A DNA stretch of 15,063 bases from Acidobacteriaceae bacterium. GTDB lineage: Bacteria > Acidobacteriota > Terriglobia > Bryobacterales > Bryobacteraceae. How positions within the stretch are numbered: position 1 is the stretch's first letter; each line of letters begins with the position of its first letter. A model generated the notes under the pieces. The model did not search any database and was not told the origin of the DNA. It saw only the letters and a program-made list of their open reading frames with translations. The position numbers and the translations under genes are program-made. The DNA is taken from contig JAFASD010000037.1 of assembly GCA_019244945.1 (NCBI GenBank), positions 1 through 15,063 of the forward strand. The letters are read 5' to 3'. Shown piece by piece: positions 8,505 through 14,666 of the stretch.

Positions 8505-9392
8505 TCACTCGCCGAGAGCGAGGCGCAAGCGTCCTTTCGTTGCCGCGAGCCGCGCTTCTGCTTCGCTGCGGGACAGCTTGCATTTCTGCATCAAAATGGC
8601 AATTCGCACTGAACCCGCCGCGTCCAGGAGCTGCGATGCTTCATCATAAGACACGCCTGCGACAGCAGCGACGATGCGCCGCCCCCGGTCTGTCAATTTG
8701 ACGTTCACCGGCTGCACATTCACCATGAAGTTGCTATAAACGTAGCCCAATCGAATCATCGCGCCGGTACTCAACATGTTCAGCACCAGTTTCGTCGCAG
8801 TTCCTGCACGCATCCTGGTCGAGCCCGCGATAACTTCGGGTCCCGGAGCGGGAGTGATCGAGATCTCGGCTGCTCTGGCCAGCTCGGAATCTGGCGTGCA
8901 ACTAAGGCCGATCGTCAATGCACCCATGGATCGGGCATATTCAATCCCACCTAAGACGTACGGCGTCCGCCCGCTCGCAGCGATTCCGACCAAAACATCA
9001 CCCGCACCGAATTGCCGGTCCGCCAGATCTTGCTTCCCCTGCTTGGGATCGTCCTCCGCTTTCTCAACCGAGTGACGCAACGCGTAATCGCTGCCGGCAA
9101 TGAGCGCCTGCATCAGCTCAGGAGGTGTATTGAAGGTCGGTGGACATTCCGACGCATCCAGCACGCCGATACGGCCAGACGTACCCGCGCCTATGTAAAA
9201 GAGATGGCCGCCGAGCTCAAGCCGTTCAACGATCCCATCCAGAGCAGCCGCAATCTTCGGTATCTCGCGCTCAACTGCAATCGCGACCTCCTGATCCGCC
9301 GCATTGATGACCCGCAGCATCTCCTCGGTCGAGAGCAGATCGATAGACGCCGAACTCGGGTTCGCAGCTTCTGTCAAAAGATCGGATCGCAT
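8505..9392 (-). CDS. murQ: N-acetylmuramic acid 6-phosphate etherase (MurQ)
   Basis: 295 residues, close to the E. coli enzyme. MurQ cleaves the lactyl ether of MurNAc-6-phosphate to give GlcNAc-6-phosphate and D-lactate in cytoplasmic recycling of cell-wall sugars. The sugar-phosphate isomerase (SIS) fold shows in 'LFYIGAGTSGRIGVLDASE', in which Glu82 corresponds to the catalytic Glu83 of E. coli, followed by 'PPTF'. Glu113 in 'VEKAEDD' matches the second essential Glu. 'VLVGIAASGRTPYV' and 'PEVIAGSTRMRAGTATK' are further family signatures. The ATG is preceded by a perfect AGGAGG at 9396-9401 with a short 3-base gap. The gene leads the murQ-murA-rhodanese cluster. No MurNAc kinase or phosphotransferase importer is visible in the window, so the source of MurNAc-6-phosphate is not shown here. 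Confidence 0.96.
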   Translation of the reverse strand: MRSDLLTEAANPSSASIDLLSTEEMLRVINAADQEVAIAVEREIPKIAAALDGIVERLELGGHLFYIGAGTSGRIGVLDASECPPTFNTPPELMQALIAGSDYALRHSVEKAEDDPKQGKQDLADRQFGAGDVLVGIAASGRTPYVLGGIEYARSMGALTIGLSCTPDSELARAAEISITPAPGPEVIAGSTRMRAGTATKLVLNMLSTGAMIRLGYVYSNFMVNVQPVNVKLTDRGRRIVAAVAGVSYDEASQLLDAAGSVRIAILMQKCKLSRSEAEARLAATKGRLRLALGE

Positions 9393-9410
9393 GGCCCTCC
9401 TAAAATACGA

Positions 9411-9442
9411 AAGGCCGGAGGAGCATTCCGCCCCTTCGGCCT
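9411..9442 (-). terminator. Probable Rho-independent terminator after the iscA-like gene
   Basis: AGGCCG at 9412-9417 pairs with CGGCCT at 9437-9442. The stem extends inward through 9418-9421 with 9433-9436 (one G-T pair), then after one mismatch through 9423-9424 with 9430-9431, leaving a five-base loop. On the minus strand the hairpin is followed by TTTCGTATTTT, an interrupted U-tract. It lies between the iscA-like stop and murQ, so it would partly insulate the two genes. The U-tract is imperfect, so read-through is possible. Confidence 0.5.
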
Positions 9443-9467
9443 CGAATTCCCAATGATCGAATCGCGC

Positions 9468-9791
9468 TCAGGCGTTGAATGAGCTGCCGCAGCCGCAGGT
9501 GGACTTCACGTGCGGATTATTGAATTTGAATCCGGAGCCTTCCAACGTCTCGACGTAATCGACTTCCGCCCCGTCCAGGTACAGCATACTGGCCTGGTCG
9601 ACAAACACCTTCAGTTCGCCGAATCTATAGGTTTTATCGAGCATGTTCGGCTGATTCTCGAAAGCCATGGAGTAGCTGAATCCAGAGCAGCCGCCCCCCA
9701 CCACGGCGATGCGCAGCCCGGCTGGTTTGGGTTCCTGCATGTTCAGGATTTCATTAACCTTAGTTACGGCAGTGTCGGTTAGCTGAATCAT
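9468..9791 (-). CDS. A-type iron-sulfur carrier protein (IscA/ErpA/SufA family)
   Basis: 107 residues, the normal size for this family. The three metal-binding cysteines are present: Cys35 in 'GGGCSGFSY', and Cys99 and Cys101 in the C-terminal 'STCGCGSSF'. These proteins accept a newly made Fe-S cluster from a scaffold and hand it to target enzymes in the cytoplasm. The pattern 'LRIAVVGGGCSGF' and 'LEGSGFKFNNP' fits the ErpA/IscA type; the exact subtype cannot be fixed by eye. The ATG at 9789-9791 is chosen because AAGGAGA lies at 9797-9803; the frame stays open for 30 codons upstream, but that extension is not family-like. No isc or suf genes are adjacent. Confidence 0.94.
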   Translation of the reverse strand: MIQLTDTAVTKVNEILNMQEPKPAGLRIAVVGGGCSGFSYSMAFENQPNMLDKTYRFGELKVFVDQASMLYLDGAEVDYVETLEGSGFKFNNPHVKSTCGCGSSFNA

Positions 9792-9796
9792 CAAAG

Positions 9797-9803
9797 TCTC
9801 CTT
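9797..9803 (-). promoter_or_regulatory. Shine-Dalgarno site of the iscA-like gene
   Basis: AAGGAGA on the minus strand, five bases before the ATG at 9789-9791. It decides that start over the upstream in-frame codon at 9879-9881. Confidence 0.75.
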
Positions 9804-10054
9804 ACAAAGTACGCCCGTTCCTAGTTTACAACCAAAGTGTGCTTTTTGGATGCTCGCTAGACACCTCGGGGTGCGACCCAAAAAAATTCAGAAAAATGTC
9901 AAGAAACGCCTGAGATCGGAGGCATACCTGAGTGAGATCTGCTGGACATCGGTAGCGAGCTTGGGTTCACCGACATAAAAATACCTCATTCAGCAGTACG
10001 CACCCGGTCATTGTTGCTGGCGAACTCCTCCATCTCACTCGAGGTGAGCCCCTT
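9804..10054. other. Non-coding stretch upstream of the iscA-like gene
   Basis: I see no convincing gene here. It must hold the iscA-like promoter on the minus strand, but I cannot single out -35/-10 boxes with confidence. It contains an A-run at about 9881-9887, and a small inverted repeat at 10034-10048 (CTCAC and GTGAG around TCGAG). On the minus strand at about 9990-10055 a short frame with protein-like composition reads '..GLTSSEMEEFASNNDRV', ends at a TGA, and lacks a credible start unless one base is removed near 10052. It may be part of the remnant described next to it. Confidence 0.4.
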
Positions 10055-10190
10055 CCAGGTTCTTCATGGCAATGTTGATTCATCCGCAGCATCCAACGTT
10101 CGCCCCACTATTTTTCAGGCTGATGCCGCACTGGACACGACACCCCTTCTCGGGCTCGTTGCGCGTTTGACAATTCATCTGTTTGCAACA
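10055..10190 (-). pseudogene. Decayed zinc-ribbon gene start, left copy of a dispersed repeat
   Basis: On the minus strand an ATG at about 10177 opens 'MNCQTRNEPEKG' followed by 'CRVQCGISLK'. This resembles the N-terminal zinc ribbon (C-x2-C ... FC-x2-CG..L) found at the start of many bacterial proteins, but one cysteine of the first pair is missing and the second pair is spaced C-x3-C. A stop follows about ten codons later. The DNA is clearly related to 13060-13190: the best block, 10112-10140, matches 24 of 29 bases, and I estimate about 70% over 10112-10190 with one single-base gap. The relation appears to continue through the segment after the ribbon (MNQH..EEPG here, MNEHEPG there). I read it as a dead gene fragment. 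Confidence 0.5.
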
Positions 10191-10212
10191 GCGGCTAGAG
10201 CCGATATACAAT
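10183..10212 (+). promoter_or_regulatory. Candidate promoter upstream of the DNA methyltransferase
   Basis: TTGCAA at 10183-10188 and TACAAT at 10207-10212 (within TATACAAT), with 18 bases between. Each box matches the sigma-70 consensus moderately well. It would give a transcript starting near or just inside the palindrome at 10215-10230. Inference from sequence only. Confidence 0.4.
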
Positions 10213-10214
10213 TT

Positions 10215-10230
10215 GGGGGATATCTCCCCC
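10215..10230. promoter_or_regulatory. 16-bp palindrome, candidate operator of the methyltransferase gene
   Basis: GGGGGATATCTCCCCC: six-base arms (10215-10220 and 10225-10230) around TATC. It sits directly after one candidate -10 box and just before a second one at 10249-10254, 34 bases before the ATG. An operator is a natural reading because restriction-modification genes are often autoregulated, in some 5mC methyltransferases by the enzyme itself. No separate controller protein gene is visible. Confidence 0.45.
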
Positions 10231-10248
10231 GAACTGTAAAACATTCAG

Positions 10249-10254
10249 TACAAT
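10249..10254 (+). promoter_or_regulatory. Second candidate -10 box, near-leaderless start
   Basis: TACAAT nine bases before the methyltransferase ATG at 10264. If used, the transcript would begin within a few bases of the start codon. This would explain why no Shine-Dalgarno precedes that ATG. Its -35 position would fall on the right arm of the palindrome and is poor in sequence, so use would need an activator or is doubtful. Confidence 0.3.
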
Positions 10255-10263
10255 TCTTGTTTT

Positions 10264-11556
10264 ATGAAGCGCGGGAAAGAGCTGATTGGCGTGGATCTAT
10301 TCGCAGGGGCGGGCGGCATGAGCCTTGGATTTGAGCAGGCGGGCTTTGATATTGCCGCTTCGGTCGAATATGACCCTATCCATTGCTCGACCCACGAGTT
10401 CAATTTCCCCAACTGTGCATCCATCTGCCGCAGCGTAGCCGACATAGACGGACAATACATCCGCAGCAACTCCCGTATTGGAAATGAGGCCGTAGACGTG
10501 GTATTTGGAGGCGCGCCGTGTCAGGGTTTTAGCATGATCGGAAAACGCGCCCTCGATGACCCCCGCAACTCCCTCGTGTATCATTTCGTACGCCTCGTTG
10601 TCGATCTAAGGGCTTCCTATTTCGTCTTCGAAAACGTGCGCGGCTTAACGATTGGGGAACACAGACGGTTTTTGGAAGAGATCATTCAGGAGCTTCGAAG
10701 AAACGGCTATCGTGTCGTCGAGGATTATCAGGTGCTCAACGCAGCCGAGCACGGCGTTCCGCAGGACCGCAAGCGCCTTTTTCTTTTCGGCGCCCGGAAG
10801 GGGCTTCCTCTGCCACGCTACCCCAGGCCAACGCATTGTCCGCCAGGGTTGCTTGGAAGCCTTTTTGCAGAACGCACACCGACGGTATGGGATGCCCTCA
10901 AAGACCTGCCCGAAGCCGACGATTACGACGAGCTGCTGGAAAGGGATTGGGTCAAAGCAAGCTTTAGGACTCCCAGCGAATATAGTGCTCGCCTGCGAGC
11001 CGATTCGTCCGATCCTAACGATCACTCTCGCCCGCGTGAATATGATCCCGCTCTTCTGACATCGAGTCTTAGAACTGTTCACACCGATCTCTCGAAAAAG
11101 CGCTTCCTCGAAACAAAGCATGGCGAGACCGAACCGGTTAGCCGCTTTCTGAAGTTGGATCCGAAAGGCATCTGCAATACGATCCGGGCAGGCACAGCGA
11201 GTGATCGCGGCGCGTTTACGTCGCCTCGGCCCATCCACCCACACTCACCTCGCTGCATTACGGTGAGGGAGGCCGCTAGGCTTCATTCATATCCTGACTG
11301 GTTTCGCTTCCACGTGACAAAATGGCATGGATTCCGACAAATCGGAAACTCGGTGCCTCCCTTGCTGGCCCGTGCCGTTGCCGCAAAAGTAAGGCAGGCG
11401 GTAGCCGATGAAGTAGCCCTAGGCGAGCGTCGGCCGATTTCCCTCGGCGATCCCGCCCTACTATCGTTAGACATGTCCGAGGCTGCGGCACGGTATGGCG
11501 TACCGTCGAACACCGTACCACAGCGTATCCGGCGCGAGAGCGTTGCGAATGCCTGA
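10264..11556 (+). CDS. DNA (cytosine-5-)-methyltransferase, type II modification enzyme
   Basis: 430 residues with the ordered motifs of 5mC methyltransferases: motif I 'DLFAGAGGMSLGF' (11-23, S-adenosylmethionine binding), motif IV 'GGAPCQGFS' with catalytic Cys86, motif VI 'FENV' (122-125), motif VIII 'QDRKRLFLFGAR' (167-178), a variable target-recognition region between about 185 and 320, motif IX 'RCITVREAARLHSYPD' (330-345) and motif X 'QIGNSVPPLLARAVA' (359-373). All key residues are intact. It methylates cytosine at a sequence I cannot deduce. After motif X is an extra tail (about 380-430) with a helix-turn-helix-like stretch, 'MSEAAARYGVPSNTVPQRIR', which could have a regulatory role. 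The ATG has no Shine-Dalgarno. The stop overlaps the start of the endonuclease gene by 8 bp. Immediate partners are the endonuclease and vsr. Confidence 0.95.
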   Translation: MKRGKELIGVDLFAGAGGMSLGFEQAGFDIAASVEYDPIHCSTHEFNFPNCASICRSVADIDGQYIRSNSRIGNEAVDVVFGGAPCQGFSMIGKRALDDPRNSLVYHFVRLVVDLRASYFVFENVRGLTIGEHRRFLEEIIQELRRNGYRVVEDYQVLNAAEHGVPQDRKRLFLFGARKGLPLPRYPRPTHCPPGLLGSLFAERTPTVWDALKDLPEADDYDELLERDWVKASFRTPSEYSARLRADSSDPNDHSRPREYDPALLTSSLRTVHTDLSKKRFLETKHGETEPVSRFLKLDPKGICNTIRAGTASDRGAFTSPRPIHPHSPRCITVREAARLHSYPDWFRFHVTKWHGFRQIGNSVPPLLARAVAAKVRQAVADEVALGERRPISLGDPALLSLDMSEAAARYGVPSNTVPQRIRRESVANA

Positions 11557-12409
11557 GGATCGGATTCACCCTTCAGAGGCTCAAAAAGAAAAAATCTATC
11601 GCACCGTCGTTTTGGGACTGTTCGAGAAGCATTACGGAGGAAAAGGCGAACCGTTCGAGTTTGCCCAGAGCGAGTACGATGCGATCTGCAGAGAAAAGGG
11701 AGTTCCACAAATCGGCAACAAGCCGGATCTCGTGTATCAGTATCGATTTCGCCGCCCTCTGCCACCTGAAATCGAAGCCCAACAACCGAAGGGAAGGAAA
11801 TGGGTCATTGAACTCGCAGGCAAGGGGAAGTACAACTTTGTTTTAAGGAAGCTGAAGTGGATAACGCCGACCGAAGGCCTCGTGGAAATTAAGGTGCCCG
11901 ATCAAACCCCCGAGATCATCAAACAATATGCCAGGACAGATGAACAGGCGCTCCTCGCACGAGTTCGATACAACCGACTTATTGACGTGTTCCTGGGTAT
12001 TACTACGTCCTCATTGCAAAACCATTTACGAGCAACAGTGAAAGCTCTCAAGAGCAGCCAAATCGAAATCGACGAGCTGTACGTTGGGCTGAATTCGACC
12101 GGGACGCACTTCGTGATTCCAGTTCAAGCCAAGGCCGGAGCGGACAACATCGCTGCTGTCCAGGCTCGTCAGGACTTGCTGTACTGCGCGGAGCAATTTC
12201 CTCATGCGACATGCAAAGCCGTCAGCGCGCAATTCGTGGATACTCAGAAACAGGACAAAGACTACATCGTGTTGTTCGAGGTGGCTCTAGAAGGACCTGA
12301 AGAAGTGGTGTTGGTCCGTGAACGGCGGTATCGTCTCGTTAACCGTAAGGAAATTAGCAGTGCGGACCTGGATTTTTACAAGACCCTCCAGCACGATGAG
12401 AGAATCTGA
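11549..12409 (+). CDS. Putative type II restriction endonuclease (QxK-type nuclease), partner of the methyltransferase
   Basis: 286 residues from the ATG that overlaps the methyltransferase stop (ATGCCTGA), a layout that implies coupled translation. An earlier in-frame start at 11495 would lie entirely inside the methyltransferase gene. I recognise the general type as a restriction-associated 'endonuclease' seen beside cytosine methyltransferases, but not its specificity. Landmarks: 'LVEIKVPDQTPEII' (111-124), 'YNRLIDVFLGITTSSLQNHLR' region (141-161), and 'EIDELYVGLNSTGTHFVIPVQAKAG' region (173-197). In the last, Asp175 followed by Gln193-x-Lys195 resembles the D...QxK variant of the PD-(D/E)xK nuclease fold, as in Mrr-like enzymes. 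That assignment of active-site residues is inference. The protein has no signal peptide or membrane segment. It would cut DNA lacking the modification made by the upstream enzyme. Confidence 0.78.
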   Translation: MPEDRIHPSEAQKEKIYRTVVLGLFEKHYGGKGEPFEFAQSEYDAICREKGVPQIGNKPDLVYQYRFRRPLPPEIEAQQPKGRKWVIELAGKGKYNFVLRKLKWITPTEGLVEIKVPDQTPEIIKQYARTDEQALLARVRYNRLIDVFLGITTSSLQNHLRATVKALKSSQIEIDELYVGLNSTGTHFVIPVQAKAGADNIAAVQARQDLLYCAEQFPHATCKAVSAQFVDTQKQDKDYIVLFEVALEGPEEVVLVRERRYRLVNRKEISSADLDFYKTLQHDERI

Positions 12410-12459
12410 AGCGCAGACTTGGGGCAGAGACTAAGCGATTGAGCCTAAAATAGCGGACC

Positions 12460-12864
12460 GTGGATCACGTCACGAAAGAAGTGCGTTCCAAGATCATGGC
12501 GGCCGTTCATTCGCAAGGGAACACCACGACCGAATTGCCCCTGGCGCGGCTTCTGTGGGCGGCCGGGATTCGTGGATACCGTAAGCACTGGAACGTTCCC
12601 GGCAAGCCCGACTTCGCTTGGCCTGGCCGCAAGCTCGCTGTGTTTGTGGACGGCTGCTTTTGGCATGGTTGTCGCTGCAAGTATCTGCCCCGCACGAACA
12701 CAGAATTCTGGAAGAAGAAGATAGAAAACAACAAGCGGCGTGATCGGCACGTCACCCAAGCTTTGAGACGAAATGGATGGACCGTTCTCAGGATAAGAGA
12801 ATGCGTCGTGCGAAAACCCGCAACGCTCGCCCGAATCGCACGCGCGCTCGGGAGGCCCCACTGA
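12460..12864 (+). CDS. vsr: Very short patch repair endonuclease (Vsr)
   Basis: 134 residues, the usual Vsr size. It nicks DNA beside T:G mismatches that arise when 5-methylcytosine deaminates, so its position behind a 5mC methyltransferase is functionally apt. Landmarks: Glu25 in 'TTTELPLARLL', Asp51 in 'VPGKPDFAW' (the metal-binding Asp), 'VFVDGCFWHGC' with His69, and 'KYLPRTNTEFWKKKIENN'. Cys66, Cys71, Cys73 and Cys115 sit where the structural zinc ligands of E. coli Vsr lie. Position 64, His in E. coli Vsr, is Asp here; I believe this variant is common in homologs. The start is GTG, 50 bp after the endonuclease stop, with no strong Shine-Dalgarno; this leaves some doubt about the exact first residue, though the numbering matches E. 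coli Vsr well. Confidence 0.94.
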   Translation: MDHVTKEVRSKIMAAVHSQGNTTTELPLARLLWAAGIRGYRKHWNVPGKPDFAWPGRKLAVFVDGCFWHGCRCKYLPRTNTEFWKKKIENNKRRDRHVTQALRRNGWTVLRIRECVVRKPATLARIARALGRPH

Positions 12865-12900
12865 ATTTTCGTAGGAATTTGTCCAACTTTCCCATTCAGG

Positions 12901-13077
12901 CTATCCAAGGGGCACGTGAGAGGCAGAATACGTACCGACCAAGCTCGCCGTAGAAAACGCATTGGCCAATCCGACGAACCCGTCCTCGTATAGGCGCAAG
13001 CAGGCTTGTTCCTTGTCGTCGAGAGATGAGAGCAGGACTTGGCGCTGCGGGAATGTGGAATCCAGGCTCGTGTTCAT
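12901..13077 (-). CDS. Small hypothetical protein, 58 residues
   Basis: An ATG at 13075-13077 opens 58 codons to TAG at 12901-12903. The protein begins MNTSLDSTFPQRQVLLSSL and continues through '..DKEQACLRLYEDGFVGLANAF' to 'VGTYSASHVPLG'. GGTGA six bases upstream could serve as a ribosome site, and third codon positions are rich in G and C, as in neighbouring genes. A second, overlapping frame on the same strand is also open (12896-13105), which weakens the case. I recognise no family. The start lies inside the right-hand repeat copy, so the ORF may be part of the same decayed gene. It converges on vsr, with 36 bases between the stops. Confidence 0.3.
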   Translation of the reverse strand: MNTSLDSTFPQRQVLLSSLDDKEQACLRLYEDGFVGLANAFSTASLVGTYSASHVPLG

Positions 13078-13190
13078 TCATCTTCACCATGCAGCTTCGG
13101 CCCACCCGTTTTCAGGGTCATCCCGCATTGGAAACGAACTTCTTGTGCTCGCTCATCTCGCGTTGGCCAATTCTCTGTCTGCGGCGCCGT
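13060..13190 (-). pseudogene. Decayed zinc-ribbon gene start, right copy of a dispersed repeat
   Basis: Homologous to 10055-10190. On the minus strand one frame reads 'RFQCGMTLKTGG' and the neighbouring frame 'EHKKF'. Adding one base between them would give 'EHKKFCFQCGMTLK', a standard zinc-ribbon half (FC-x2-CG..LK). The copy is therefore broken by at least one frameshift, and the first Cys pair is also lost (NWPTRDE where the left copy has NCQTRNE). Read on the plus strand, the two copies are in the same orientation and bracket the restriction-modification cassette. Confidence 0.5.
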
Positions 13191-13200
13191 GCCCACCATG

Positions 13201-13206
13201 TATAAT
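13201..13206 (+). promoter_or_regulatory. Candidate -10 box of the GH18 chitinase gene
   Basis: A perfect TATAAT, 27 bases before the ATG at 13234. The -35 region at the usual distance is poor, so this is a partial promoter call. Confidence 0.4.
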
Positions 13207-13223
13207 CGATCCGCTACTCACAT

Positions 13224-13229
13224 AGGAGG
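13224..13229 (+). promoter_or_regulatory. Shine-Dalgarno site of the GH18 chitinase gene
   Basis: A perfect AGGAGG four bases before the ATG at 13234-13236. It decides that start although the frame is open from 13039. Confidence 0.8.
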
Positions 13230-13233
13230 AATT

Positions 13234-14511
13234 ATGAAAATACCCGGCGGGGCCACCCTAAGGACCGTACTATTTATCATGTGCGCGCTCTTGAGCGCAT
13301 CCGGCACTCGCTTATCGGCGGCGGATGCCTCCGGCAAACTGCTCGGCGCCTATTTCGAAGAATGGAGTATTTACGGCGCCGATTACAATATCGCGAATGT
13401 TCAAAGCAGCGGTGCGGCCTGCAAGCTCACGCATCTCCTGTATGCCTTTGCGAACGTCAGCTCGAATCAATGCGCGATTGCGGACTCCTGGGCCGACTAC
13501 CAGGATCCGAATCTTCCTTCAGTCGACGGCTCACCCTATACAGGCCCGCTTTACGGAAATTTCGCTGCCATCCTTCAATTAAAGTCGTTGCACCCGGACC
13601 TGAAAGTTCTGATCTCAATCGGCGGTGCGTCGCCCTCCAATAGCGCAGCGTTTGCGATCGCCGCTGCTTCCGCCAAAACACGTCAGCAACTCGCCGGGTC
13701 ATGTCTGAATATGTTCATCACCGGCAACATCGCACCGGGCATTTCTGCAGCAGGCCTGTTCGACGGCATCGATCTGGATTGGGAGTTTCCCGCCGCCGCG
13801 GACAAGAAGAATTTCACAGCGCTGGTCGAAGAGTTCCGCGCGCAGCTCGACACACTCGGCACGAAAAATGGCAAGCACTACCTATTAACCATCGCCGCGC
13901 CTGCCGGCAGCCAGAACTATTCGAATATGGAGCTCGGCAAGGTCGCCGCCCAACTCGATCTCCTCAATATGGAGACATACGATTATCACGGCACATGGGA
14001 AACCACGACAAACAACGCCGCGCCTTTATTCCCATCTCCACGGGACCCCAGCGAACCGGAAAACTTCAACATCGAGTCCACCATAGCCGCTTATCTGCAG
14101 GCGGGCGTTCCCGCATCGAAAATGTTGCTCGGCATTCCGTTTTACGGCTATGGATGGAAAGGCGTTCCCAGCACAAACAATGGCTTGTACCAGTCATCGA
14201 CAGGTCCTGCGCCCGCGCCGGCCGGTGATAGCTTGGCAACGGACGGAGTTGCGACGTTCAGAACGCTCGAGACCCTCCCGGGTTTCACGCATTATCGGGA
14301 CTACTTCAGCCTCTCCGATTTTATTTACAGCCCTACCGAACAGATCTTCTGGTCATATGACGATCCGGGCTCGATCGCCTACAAAATGGCCTACGTGAAA
14401 CTCCGCGCGGGCGGCCTGGCCGGCGCTTTCGGTTGGGCTCTCAAAGATGATGACGCCCACGCCACACTCATAAACGCCATGGCAGCCGGCTTAGATATTT
14501 CCAGCCACTGA
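13234..14511 (+). CDS. Secreted glycoside hydrolase family 18 (chitinase-like) protein
   Basis: 425 residues. The N-terminus (MKIPGGATLRTVLFIMCALL, then SASGTRLSAA) is a signal peptide, with cleavage expected near residue 30. The GH18 barrel shows 'GAYFEEWSIYG' (38-48), 'LKVLISIGGAS' (123-133), the catalytic 'FDGIDLDWEFP' with D177, D180, D182 and acid Glu184, 'DLLNMETYDYHGTW' (242-255) and 'GAFGWALKDDD' (398-408) with the Trp at the base of the active site. All catalytic residues are present. The family hydrolyses chitin or chitooligosaccharides with substrate assistance by the N-acetyl group; some members act on other GlcNAc polymers. No carbohydrate-binding module is attached. The ATG follows AGGAGG. 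The frame is open 65 codons further upstream, but that part lies over the repeat copy and is not protein-like for this family. Confidence 0.93.
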   Translation: MKIPGGATLRTVLFIMCALLSASGTRLSAADASGKLLGAYFEEWSIYGADYNIANVQSSGAACKLTHLLYAFANVSSNQCAIADSWADYQDPNLPSVDGSPYTGPLYGNFAAILQLKSLHPDLKVLISIGGASPSNSAAFAIAAASAKTRQQLAGSCLNMFITGNIAPGISAAGLFDGIDLDWEFPAAADKKNFTALVEEFRAQLDTLGTKNGKHYLLTIAAPAGSQNYSNMELGKVAAQLDLLNMETYDYHGTWETTTNNAAPLFPSPRDPSEPENFNIESTIAAYLQAGVPASKMLLGIPFYGYGWKGVPSTNNGLYQSSTGPAPAPAGDSLATDGVATFRTLETLPGFTHYRDYFSLSDFIYSPTEQIFWSYDDPGSIAYKMAYVKLRAGGLAGAFGWALKDDDAHATLINAMAAGLDISSH

Positions 14512-14666
14512 ACGCGAGTTCCGTCTAGCTAGGATTTCGGATCTACGAGGTGGACTCGCCCCTCTCGACTCCTGTTCGGAAGCATGCGGGCCAGATCGCA
14601 GTGTTTGATTTCTCTCTTTAACCAAACTTCGTATGTGGGTCGTCAATAATGAAGATAGAGGTATCT

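Noticed and set aside
10167..10210. TTGACA at 10167-10172 as a -35 box for TATACA at 10205-10210
   Set aside because: The spacing is 32 bases, far too long; the block belongs to the repeat and encodes the zinc-ribbon remnant on the other strand.
11495..11548. Earlier start for the endonuclease
   Set aside because: It would lie within the methyltransferase gene; the ATG at 11549, overlapping the stop, is the usual coupled arrangement.
13039..13233. Upstream extension of the GH18 reading frame
   Set aside because: The perfect AGGAGG before the ATG at 13234, together with the signal peptide beginning there, fixes the start; the extension covers the repeat copy.
14572..14595. Hairpin-like stretch after the chitinase gene
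   Set aside because: The stem has a mismatch and there is no T-run after it, so it is not a credible terminator; I see nothing else definite between 14512 and 14648.
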